DNA of 64,000 bases from Haliclona indistincta (Eukaryota > Porifera > Demospongiae > Haplosclerida > Chalinidae). Below are positions 51,362 to 64,000 of the stretch, piece after piece. A program made the translations under genes and the position numbers. The DNA is taken from positions 7,959,471-8,023,470 of the forward strand of contig OZ024791.1 of NCBI GenBank assembly GCA_964017065.1, read 5' to 3'. Position 1 is the stretch's first letter, and every line of letters begins with the position of its first letter. The notes beneath the pieces were generated by a model. The model ran no database searches. It was not told where the DNA came from and saw nothing but the letters and a program-made list of their open reading frames with translations.

Positions 51362-54271
51362 ATGGCTACTGATGGTTCAGGGATGCTGTTAGTGGATCAG
51401 GTTGTCTCTCTGTGTGACCAGGGGCTTCACCATAGCTGCAGGCAGCTGGTAAATCAGTACTGCTCACATTGCGTGTCTTTGAGCGGGTTTGAACACTGTT
51501 AGGCTGAAATGATGGTCACTAACAGCTCACAGCTGGGCCTGTCTGACCAGCCTATGGCTCACCGCCGCCTCCTGGTGGCGTATGCTGACTCACTGAGTGC
51601 AGACCAGCAATATCGCAGAGCACTGGTCAGTTTGAGTTTAAAAGGGTTAAAATGAACAGTTTCATTTTCACTTACAGCATTACTATCGCCAAGGTCTTGA
51701 TATGTGGTTGACAAGAATGCAGACACCATCCACATCGGTTTGTGCACAATATTATACTGTAGGCTGATTGGTCAACATGAGCACTATAGACTGCAACCAC
51801 ACCCACTTATGCTGAGATCAAATGGAAAATGTACGAATGTCATATTCGCTTGCAAGAACTTCAAGAAGCTCTTGACACAGTGAGTTTATGACCTGTGCAT
51901 AATGTTCATAATGCTCTCTTCTCTCGATATAGCTCAACAGTATTCCTGCAGCTCAGAGAGGCGTCAAGGTTCTTCTCTCACTGGCAAAGCTATATCATCA
52001 CTTCAAGCATGACAGGTCTGACTGCCACCATAGTCTCCATCTCTCTAGTCCTCTTCCACAGCAACAGCGCAATGACATACTATCACATGGTGATCAGGTG
52101 ACTATATGCAAACATCAAATGACTGTCACACGTGACTATGTCCTCCCAATCACATGCAGCCAGTCACCCTTTGCTCTGGAAGCCATCACTGGTCTCTTGT
52201 CCCTCGGTGTCTCGCTCAACCAAGTCATTCCTCTATTGCAACAGGGTTCCCACTCTCCAATGGACATCAACTGGTACATATAGACACACTAGTCTGACTA
52301 TCTCATCACTCTGCACACAGGCTGTCTGTATGGCTCAAAGCCCAGGCTTGTATCGCTAACCATGAGTTTACAGGTAAATCCTCAGTCCCGTACCCATGTT
52401 CTACTTGACATTGGAACAAGGCTTGTATCAACTCTTAGCTTTGAGCTTTGATGTATTCAGATTCATTTTGTTTACGTTTCTCAAGCAAGGGAATCTTGTC
52501 ATCCACTTCCTGATACCATGCTCTTCAGTGTTATTCTCTGAATGCTACCATACACAACAACACTGCTGTATTCTTGGTATAGTTCTTCGCCAATCCATTG
52601 TGAGGCTTTCCCCCACCCACTCACTCTCCAAGTAAAGAGCTCGTCTTCCGGTGTCAACAAATGGGCCTGTCCCCTCCTACTATCAATAATCATGAATATA
52701 ATTAGCGCCGCTGTGAATACGACTGATTAGCAGTGTTTGCTTGAGAAAAGAATGCAGCATTAAAGATTTGATCGCATATTTTAGATACCATAATTATGCT
52801 CATCTTTACAAGTAAACTTTTCTCTTTCTCTCTACAGACGCTGCCAGTGAATTCAACAATATGAACAAGCTGGTAAGAATGAGATATTTATTTTGCTCAT
52901 GAATACACATAAAAGTGTGTGACAGTATTTTTTGGACTATCACTGAAAATTTTGATGCAAGTCACAAAAATTGATGCAAGTCACAAACAATTTTCAATAG
53001 CCATTCTCAAAATTATGTGTTTCAATTCACACACTAGCTTGACAGTCATTATGGTGTTCTTGTAACACTGAAATTAATGGAGTTTCTATAAAGAGTCACA
53101 CACACACACACACGTCTTCGCAGGAACAACCATTTTACAGGCATTTCTCGATAATGATGATATTTGGTAATTATAACATGAATGGAAGTTCTGCCTGTCA
53201 CAGTAAATGTCTTCTCTGCTTCACTATACACATTGGTACCTGCAGTGCTAATTGGGTAATTGATCTTTAAGGAACATTTTGTTGTTTTTTTCACCCACCT
53301 GTTCATTTGAATCTGATGAACTGAAACTCGTCCTTTGTCATGGTGAAGGGAAATATGCCCATCCTGGGGGTGGTAGATGGTTACCGTAGCAACGAGATAT
53401 ACAAAGGAAGTGAATTGCTATTGATAACTATTATCATTAATCGACTGATCTAACAGAAATCATGAATGTTCAAATCCCATGAGAATGGTTAAGATGGCTA
53501 TTAATATTTCTAGTTCCTGAGAAACTTGGTATTTTTATAAAACTGCAAATATGTAATTTTGTGACTCAAGTCACAACATCTGCACAGAATATAATTTTTA
53601 TTGAATTTCATGATTTCACAATTTATACATTGTCGTTTGTGGGAAACTGATTGTTTTATGATTTCTTGCATTTCGGTGTGTTTACACTTCTTGTGAGCTG
53701 TTTTTTTTCTAGGGGGTTGTACTCAGCCCGGAGACCAACTGCCAGGCTGGTTGGTGTATGGCTAAACAATGGAAGAGGACCAATGCTGTGGAGCTCTTCA
53801 AAGCAGTTAAGACACCATCTCAATTAACTTTAGACTCTCTATTCCTTCCTCGTAGGCTAGAGCGCGAGACCCATTTATACTGCGTCGCATGGACACATAC
53901 GTCAGACTGCTTGTTACGCTAAAGTCACCAGCAGCCCAAAGGTAAGCAGTGCTAGTCTGGACCCATCCAGCTCCTCCTCTCAGGTTGTCAGAGGCGATGA
54001 TATGCACCTCAAAGCTCCATCCTGAGTCCTGGCTCGTGGGAGCGTGGGCGACACTAGCAACACAGAAGAGCCAGCCGCCATCAAGTCGCAATAACACTCA
54101 CCAAGTAGCACTGAGAAAGGTTAGTCATAGTCAGGAAGAGCTGATGCAACAAATGTAACGGTGGGTATGTGACATAGTTTGCAAGCCTTGTTGACCCATT
54201 GGGACCGAGCAATGCTGAAGGATGGTTCTTCAAAGGTGTGGACCTCAAGTCTTCAATCTCTAATCCACCAT

Positions 54272-54321
<50 letters not shown>

Positions 54322-56290
54322 GATCTATCGCTTTAGCCAAGACTCTAATGGAGGATGCTATCATCTGTTACAACGAAGCTGTGAAAGCCGATCCTTCATT
54401 CTTTGAAGCATATGAGAGTACGCACATACACTTTTTCTCAATTCAACGGAATCTAGTTAATGAATGGTTAATAATTTCATTAAGTGGTTATAAACCCACA
54501 TTGTGAATCCCAACTTAAAATTTTTAAGAATTCAACCAGTTTTGAAACTGTTCATTTAGCTTCAAGTTCTCATTCTAAGAATCCTCTCATCTGCTTCCTT
54601 TTCAAATTTAACCACACACTTGAGATTTGGTCATTGTTGTTCAACAGACCTGCTAAAGTGCTACCAGGTCTGTAGAGGGCACAGAGCTACTTATGGAGTG
54701 ATGAAGAACGCTATCAGACACATCAAGATACCTTTTCAGCAACTTTATGTACGTTCGTGTGTGCGCCTTTGTCATTTTTCGTGTGTGATTCTTTATCATT
54801 TTTCTCAGTTGGAGGGCCTCGTTCTTGCTTCGAAACCAGAGACGGTTTCAAAAGTGAGGAATGACTGAATGATTCGTTGAACACGCTCTGTTTTTCTTTT
54901 TTCTCACAGGCTAAGTCCTGTCTTGAGAAAGCTGTGAAGTTGAATTGGTCATTTGAAAAGGCTTCTCTGCTCCTTAGCAGTGTCTACCAGAAGGAGAAGG
55001 AGTACAAGAAAGCGTCTGTTTTGTAAGTTGTTGACGTTGTTTTCTCTTCCGTGTTTCAAAACATTTACACTGTTTCTATGACACCTGTTTCTATTGTTTT
55101 TCCAGCTATGTTGTAATCTATTTTAATGAATTTCATTCCCTCTGAAACAATGGAACAGTCCCTTGTTGATTTGTGTGTACGTTCGCGATTTGCTCATTTG
55201 TTTTCTTTCTTTAGGTTGCTGGAAGTGTTGGATCACCATCAGAGCCCTGCACTGCATACTGATCTGGGACACTGTTACACGCACATGAAGAAACGAGATG
55301 AGGCGTTCGAGCAATTTGAAGCCGCTTTACGGCAAGTGATACTTTGAGAGGGCGAGAGAAAAGGATGTGTGTGTTGGTAGGAAGAGCGACATGAGGAGTT
55401 AGTGCTGTTGTAGCAAGGATATTTGAAACCGAGCCTCTGTCAGCTGCAGCTGTGCTCCTGGCTCCTCCCTTTTGGTATTTGACCACTGCATAAAACAATG
55501 GTTTTTTGGTAATCCTGGGCCTCAATGATGCTTGTAACACTATACAATAACAGCCAGCACATAATTGTAACGATGGTTTTTGAAGAGAATATTAGTTCTG
55601 CGGAGTAACTGTTTTTGGGAAGAAACCAGCGGCTATTTGTTGATTGCGTCCCGACAAAACTGGGGAAAATGTGGCCAGGCATTACTTTCAGAGTTGTGTA
55701 TAGAAGTGAGCTCTCTGGGCGAGCCATTTGTAGCTGTTAAGGTGGCGCCTTCTCCAGTCTTTTGTTACAAGTGTTGGTTAATTCATTTCCTGTGGTTTTA
55801 TCTACCTTCTATGGTAGACCACGACATTATTTTATCATTTGTGAGATAATGGTTGGGTCAGTGCTTCTCACCATCATGTATTGAGCTAAGTGCCTGTGTA
55901 ATGGGTGGGTCTCTCTGGTTGATCATTAACATAGGCATAAGGTGGCGGCGTTTCACATTCCAAACCACCATTACTCACTGTCTCATCTGCCCTCCCATCT
56001 CCTCCAGTCTTGATCAGGAGTTCAAGGGAGCCAGTCAGGGCCTCCAGCAGCTGGTCCTTGACTCCCATCCTAACCAAGAAATGGCAGACAGAGAGGGAGA
56101 TCTGAGCGGCGAAGAAGACGGCAACGAAAACATGCCGGACGAGTATCCTGTGAACTTCCGCCAAGGGTTATTCAACGACGAATCAGAGGTATGCAAACCT
56201 ATAAAACATTCTATTGAATTTTTTCAAATTTTTTCCTCTCAGGACGTTCCAATTCCTATGATGATGGACTATGATATGGATCCCTATTAG
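51362..56290 (+). CDS. ANAPC7: Anaphase-promoting complex TPR subunit 7
   Basis: A TPR scaffold subunit of the APC/C ubiquitin ligase. The ATG at 51362 starts MATDGSGMLLVDQVVSLCDQ. About fifteen exons follow with TPR helices: LLVAYADSLSADQQYRRAL, HYYRQGLDMWLTRMQT, YECHIRLQELQEALDTLNS, SPFALEAITGLLSLGVSLN, WLSVWLKAQACIANHEFT, CQAGWCMAKQWKRTNAVELF, LRRMDTYVRLLVTLKSP and DAIICYNEAVKADPSFFEAY. Further on are LLKCYQVCRGHRATYGVMKN, CLEKAVKLNWSFEKASLLLS, LHTDLGHCYTHMKKRDEAFE and QFEAAL. The acidic tail is EGDLSGEEDGNENMPDE, ending MDYDMDPY. The DWLSVWLKA block and the acidic tail are ANAPC7-like. It holds the largest introns in the window (52375-52837 and 52896-53711). Confidence 0.88.
52896..53711 (+). 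other. Large ANAPC7 intron with small direct and inverted repeats
   Basis: This roughly 815-bp intron has a tandem direct repeat of ttgatgcaagtcacaaa (52952-52988), a short inverted repeat GTGACTCAAGTCAC at 53561-53574 that shares the AAGTCACAA core, and a short CA run at 53097-53113. It may hold a degraded mobile element, but no clear terminal repeats or target-site duplication were found. No coding potential was seen. Confidence 0.4.
54275..54320 (+). repeat. CT microsatellite at 3' splice site, ANAPC7
   Basis: About 42 bp of CT runs into ctctcag before the exon that encodes SIALAKTLMEDAIICY. Confidence 0.92.
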
Positions 56291-56686
56291 GTCGGCCGGG
56301 CACTGTCACTAGCTATCGTGTTGATGTTTGTTGATATTAGAGAGTACTGGTGTGTTTACCAAACAGTAGCGCTGTGTGAGACGCACCCAAATCTCCCTAT
56401 ACTAGTTCAGCCTTGAACGGATGCACTCTCTCTCTTTGCTAGAATGTGTCGTGTGGTTGATAGAGCATGTATTGCTGCTGTTGTTGATAGCGCCTGTGAT
56501 TTCCCTCTCTCGTTTTCTAGTGAGCCCAGAAGAGTTGTCCACTGGTTTGAGCTGAATTACCACAGAACATTAAACTGGTAACTCGTTATCTCATGTTCAT
56601 TGTCCCTCAAAAAAATTATTACTGATAAAAACATTTCTGCATAACAACTCGTTATGTAACGTGGAATTACCACGTGTGCTGCATAA
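56291..56686. other. Intergenic between ANAPC7 and the TATA-driven orphan gene
   Basis: This contains the ANAPC7 3' region and the upstream region of the next gene. I see no coding or repeat structure, only a CTCTCT run at about 56428-56438 and two copies of the phrase aactcgttat (about 56581 and 56646). Confidence 0.4.
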
Positions 56687-56703
56687 TTGGTTTCACCCGC
56701 GAC

Positions 56704-56710
56704 TATAAAA
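56704..56710 (+). promoter_or_regulatory. TATA box of the intronless orphan gene
   Basis: A good TATA box (tataaaag, in a GC-rich setting) lies 112 bp upstream of the ATG at 56816. It falls inside the longer open frame that begins at 56687, which argues that the upstream Met is not used. No comparable TATA box was noticed in the bidirectional promoters of the window. Confidence 0.6.
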
Positions 56711-56815
56711 GACGCCTGGCTGTCCAGCAGAAAGTCAGTCTTTGCTGAACAGCTGGCTTCAACCTATTTTGAAAAGATTGCTTCACTCACTAGCCAACAG
56801 CTCTTTACTCGATCG

Positions 56816-58207
56816 ATGGACGGTTGTGAGTTACCATTTTCTCTTCCCCATCACGACTATTCTTTTCAAGTCTATCCGTCTGTGAGTACCGCTCCGTGTA
56901 ATGCAGCGCCAGGCATCTACTCAGCTACTGGCTCGGCTGCTAGCAATGTCGGCGACTGGGACACACTCAGCCACTCGGTGCAAATATTCGGCCAGCTACC
57001 TGGTTACGAAGCCCAGCAGCAGTTGCCCCACCATCAACAGCAGTATTACCTCCAGCAACAGCAGCAGCCCCAGTACGCTCCGACCTGCAGCACGCCTCTC
57101 TCTGTCACTTCATCTGGCTCCGACATCGAGCTCTTCAGTCCTGCAGATGGTGGCGGTGAGCCCCTCCCATTTGCTACGACTAGCTACTCGGACGCACGCA
57201 GCCCTCCGCAAGCTGCTGGTCGCAAAGCATTCTCTCACCACTCAACCAAGCCGCACAGAGCTCGCCTACCGTACGGTGGACGACGTAGAACACCGCCTGT
57301 CTTTCCAGACAATTCCATTCCACTGTCCCAGCTTCACGATCGCAATGCCTCGCGAAATCGAACTCCTTCAGATACCACAAGCTCAGAACAGCGTCTTTCT
57401 GACGTGTCATTGGAGTTCGTGAAACTAAGAAGCGTGTTGGATAGCGCTGCTACTAGTGCTAGTCACGCGCCTATGATGGTTGGGCTGTCTCAGGACGTCA
57501 CCAGACAGCTAGAGAAGATTGAGAACGGCCTCCTCAAGCTGCAGGCAGAGAAGGCTAGGCTCATCAAGCAAGCAAGAGAATCCTTGCAAATGGTGACTCC
57601 TGGTCTTGCGTGCTTGAGTGCATCACCACTCGCTGTCTCTCGCACAGGCAGGCTTGACCTGGACACACCTCACCTTGACGAGGCTAACTACCTGCTCTCT
57701 GCTATCGGAGGTCTGCACAGGGAACTCCACACCAGTGTCAGAAACCTCTTCTTGTCCTTATGCCCTCAGGGACAGACCACAGCCACTCCAAGCATGTTCA
57801 ATGAATGTCTCTCTTACTTGAGAGACCATTTGATGCCCAACAATACTCACCTCAAGCTTCATCAGTGCCCTCAAGACGGACTCTATCAAGTTGAGAGCCA
57901 GCAACCAGAAGAGGATGAATCACTCACCAAGCACTTAAACTCACTCAACCAAGTACTCAAATATGCTCAATTCATCACAGTCAGTAACTCGGTAGTCAAG
58001 GAGAACCTTGCTTCTCTTCACGCAACTGCAAGGCAGCGATTCAGCTCAGCCGAGGCACTCTACACGACCGTAGAGAGGGACCAGATCAAGTGTGTACTAG
58101 AGGGGAACTGCGTGATCCTGAGCTTTGCCGAGGAGGCGTGGCAGCAGGAGCATCACACAGCTTCAAACATCATCAAATCAGTGACTCAATTTCTGATACA
58201 AACATGA
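56816..58207 (+). CDS. Unrecognised intronless protein, low-complexity N-half and helical C-half
   Basis: I do not recognise this protein. The frame is open from 56687, but a TATA box at 56704 places transcription start near 56735, so I prefer the ATG at 56816 (MDGCELPFSLPHHDYSFQVY). That gives 463 residues. Residues about 60-100 are Gln/His/Pro-rich (HHQQQYYLQQQQQPQYAP). Residues 120-200 are Ser/Pro/Arg-rich with RLPYGGRRRTPPVFPD. The C-terminal half is mostly helical: VTRQLEKIENGLLKLQAEKA, LDEANYLLSAIGGLHRELHT, SVRNLFLSL, KHLNSLNQVLKYAQFITVSN and QRFSSAEALYTTVERDQIKC. There is no signal peptide or membrane span. A TATA box, no introns and a disordered Q-rich half suggest an inducible regulatory gene, but this is only inference. 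Confidence 0.65.
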   Translation: MDGCELPFSLPHHDYSFQVYPSVSTAPCNAAPGIYSATGSAASNVGDWDTLSHSVQIFGQLPGYEAQQQLPHHQQQYYLQQQQQPQYAPTCSTPLSVTSSGSDIELFSPADGGGEPLPFATTSYSDARSPPQAAGRKAFSHHSTKPHRARLPYGGRRRTPPVFPDNSIPLSQLHDRNASRNRTPSDTTSSEQRLSDVSLEFVKLRSVLDSAATSASHAPMMVGLSQDVTRQLEKIENGLLKLQAEKARLIKQARESLQMVTPGLACLSASPLAVSRTGRLDLDTPHLDEANYLLSAIGGLHRELHTSVRNLFLSLCPQGQTTATPSMFNECLSYLRDHLMPNNTHLKLHQCPQDGLYQVESQQPEEDESLTKHLNSLNQVLKYAQFITVSNSVVKENLASLHATARQRFSSAEALYTTVERDQIKCVLEGNCVILSFAEEAWQQEHHTASNIIKSVTQFLIQT

Positions 58208-58309
58208 ACAATATCATTCATTCAGCACTATTATTTTTATCAACAAATTACTATTGTAAACAAATAATTTATCATGATAGTTTTGAAACAATGTTAGCAC
58301 AACCATTGG

Positions 58310-60096
58310 TCAACAGTCAACACCACTTAGTCTGTTATGAATAAGCTGAAATATTTGGTGTAAGCAGTCTTTACTATCACCTGATACCCATTCAAGAGAG
58401 AGCGATAATGTAGCATCATCTTCTTCTGTGTCCTTTCTTTCATCCATCTTTCTCTTCTTAGCTTGCGGTGAAGGGTTCTCTTCTAAAGTACAAGTAAATT
58501 CTAATTGACACGCCACATTCAGTGACTCTAGTTGAGATTGTATATCTGCCTTTGAAACAGTCTTTTTCTCAGCTGGTTCACCAGAATTGCTCTCTTTCAC
58601 TGTAGCTTCTGGTTTTTCCAGCTGACTCAATCTTGCTGTGAGCTTTCTTCTTCGTCTTTGATGCGACCAAGTGTTTGTTGCTGCTGTGCACCGCAGGCTC
58701 ACAGAGGCATCAGATTTCTGTACAATATTGGACTCAATCTGTGGTGGGTGAGAGAGATGGTATTACCAAGAACTTAATGGAGGTGGTGTACTGAAATTGA
58801 ACATAATTATGTGAAATTTTAGTCACTTACTTTCAGTTCTCTCCATATTGCTTGCAGCCAGATTAATGCCTTAGTCAGACCATCATTGGTAGAGAGAAAG
58901 GGTAGATTAGAGATGAGAAATGGCTTATGCTTGACTCCAGAGTAGGGCACAGTAGAGAGAGAGGAAGAGGAAGAGGGAGTGATGTAAGACCATGCTATTG
59001 CCCAGCGATGTGTTTTGCCTTGTATAAACTGAGTGTTATGTACCACAGGGACCTAAATGAGTGGGATGGAGTGTAAAATGAGTGGGTTTCCTTGGAGACC
59101 ACCTTACCACAATATTACACACTGTAAATACGTAGGTTAAATACCCTGTGCTAACAAGTAACAAACCTTGCATCTTCTCAGCTCAGCTTTGACCAATTTC
59201 AAACTAGCTTTCTTGCCCAGCATAGAAGAGTACCATCTGTGTTCAGTTTTAGTGTGATTTTTCATACGCGTGTACACATCACCTGATTTTTTCCCTCAAT
59301 ACAAGACTATCGGATATAATTCGCTTGACAAACTCCACCTCTCCTCCACTGGTGATAGTCTCAGACTCATTCCCAGTATTCAGAGTGCATGGAATGGGTC
59401 TGTGGTCTGTTCTGGACTGTTCCGAACGCTTGTCTTTCTCGTCCATGAAAAACGGAGGATTGCACATACAAAAATCATAATGTTCTTTCTCTAGAATACT
59501 CGGCGCCAGTACTACATCTCTGGGCACTAGCTTTACTGGATAAAGAAGTGAGATATGAAAAGTAATGTGAGAGAAACAAACTTGAAACTTTCTCCTCTAG
59601 TGAATTCCGAGCAACATTGTTTGTGGCACATTCCACTGAGTTAGATAAAATGTCGGTAGCTAGAAATGACCAGCCATTGATAGTTGCTCCAAGAATAGGA
59701 TAAATGCACGAAGCGCCTGTACCTGTGCAACGGTAAATTGCAGCGCCGTTAACTAATACGCTCACCAATGTCGATACCGTTGACCTGCCCACCGGTTGCA
59801 CCGTTGTCGCCTATCGACAGCAGGTCCTCGATCCAATGGATGTAGTTGAGTTTCTGCGGCACGGTCGGCACCAGATGACCTTGGGGTATCTTTACACGCA
59901 GCCCAAAGTCGTGCTCCAAGCACGCACACGTCAGTTCACGGAGTGCTTCCTCGTTGCTGAAGTCCAGAGTGAAGGCAAATCCGTCTGATGATGATGACCG
60001 TTTCTTCTCGATCAAGAACGATTTGAGCGACTCGCGAGTGTCTGCGTAAGCAGCAAAGTCTGGTTTCTCATTCTTGTACCGATTTCTCGGATGCAT
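58310..60096 (-). CDS. METTL16: RNA m6A methyltransferase METTL16
   Basis: METTL16 methylates U6 snRNA and MAT2A hairpins. The ATG at 60096 starts MHPRNRYKNEKPDFAAYADT. Next come FTLDFSNEEALRELTCACLE, HDFGLRVKIPQGHLVPTVPQ and KLNYIHWIEDLLS. The SAM-binding region is GQVNGIDIGTGASCIYPILG, then ATINGWSFLATDI. The catalytic NPPF motif is in DFCMCNPPFFMDE. FVKRIISDSLVLREKIRWYS and TQFIQGKTHRWAIAWSYI complete the Rossmann domain. The C-terminal part (58.3-58.7 kb) is shorter and more divergent than the vertebrate conserved region, and has basic and acidic patches (KKRKMDERKDTEEDD). The stop is at 58310. It is divergent from the next gene, with 131 bp between ATGs. Confidence 0.94.
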
Positions 60097-60227
60097 GGCA
60101 ACTGAAACGGTCACTTAGTTTTCCACGTGTACGCCATTTTGATGAGTAGGGGTTTCCTCGTTGCACTTTGGTGTTACAAGAAAAGGGCGGGTCTCAGGTC
60201 TGTTGGCGTCAACAAACAGTGGAAGCT

Positions 60228-64000
<3,773 letters not shown>

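Noticed and set aside
53380..53393. X-box-like GTTACCGTAGCAAC in an ANAPC7 intron
   Set aside because: It fits the RFX consensus loosely but is kilobases from any promoter of a ciliary gene; one such match is expected by chance.

Overview
This window is a compact, intron-rich animal nuclear genome. Genes are interrupted by many GT-AG introns, often 45-150 bp long, and intergenic gaps are mostly under 200 bp. The gene set (LDLRAP1/ARH, p47phox-type PX-SH3 adaptors, RILP-like, p24/TMED2, SHPRH, METTL16, ANAPC7, ACAD10) is metazoan. Gene density and short introns suggest a non-bilaterian animal, plausibly a demosponge; this placement is inference. All exon joins were made by eye from reading frame, splice signals and conserved motifs, so single exon edges may be off.

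Layout, left to right: two tandem PIPOX/sarcosine-oxidase-like genes (minus, the first cut by the left edge); ACAD10 (plus); a tandem array of three PX + triple-SH3 genes of the p47phox/Tks type (minus), the middle one carrying an N-terminal RILP/JIP-type coiled coil; NUDT9 (plus); NLE1 and TMED2 (minus); a RILP-like gene (plus); MRPL18 (minus); an intronless CCDC33-like gene (plus); GLOD4 (minus); two M14 carboxypeptidases with a broken partial copy between them (plus); SHPRH (minus, with an in-frame 33-bp minisatellite); LDLRAP1 (plus); TTC23-like (minus); KXD1 (plus); TIMM10 (minus); NAA35 (plus); TSEN2 (minus); ANAPC7 (plus); an intronless unrecognised gene with a TATA box (plus); METTL16 (minus); and an unrecognised C2-like/coiled-coil gene running off the right edge (plus).

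Most genes are not functionally linked to each other. The main organising principle is transcriptional: ten head-to-head pairs have start codons only 7-172 bp apart, implying shared bidirectional promoters, and tail-to-tail pairs are separated by about 70-100 bp. The second striking feature is long CT microsatellites that sit on the transcribed-sense strand directly against 3' splice sites in many genes.

The most novel candidate system is the PX-SH3 cluster (7788-17594). Three NADPH-oxidase-organiser-like adaptors lie in tandem. One appears fused to a Rab/motor-binding RH2-like module resembling that of the RILP-like gene about 8 kb away, and the array shares its promoter edge with the ADP-ribose hydrolase NUDT9.
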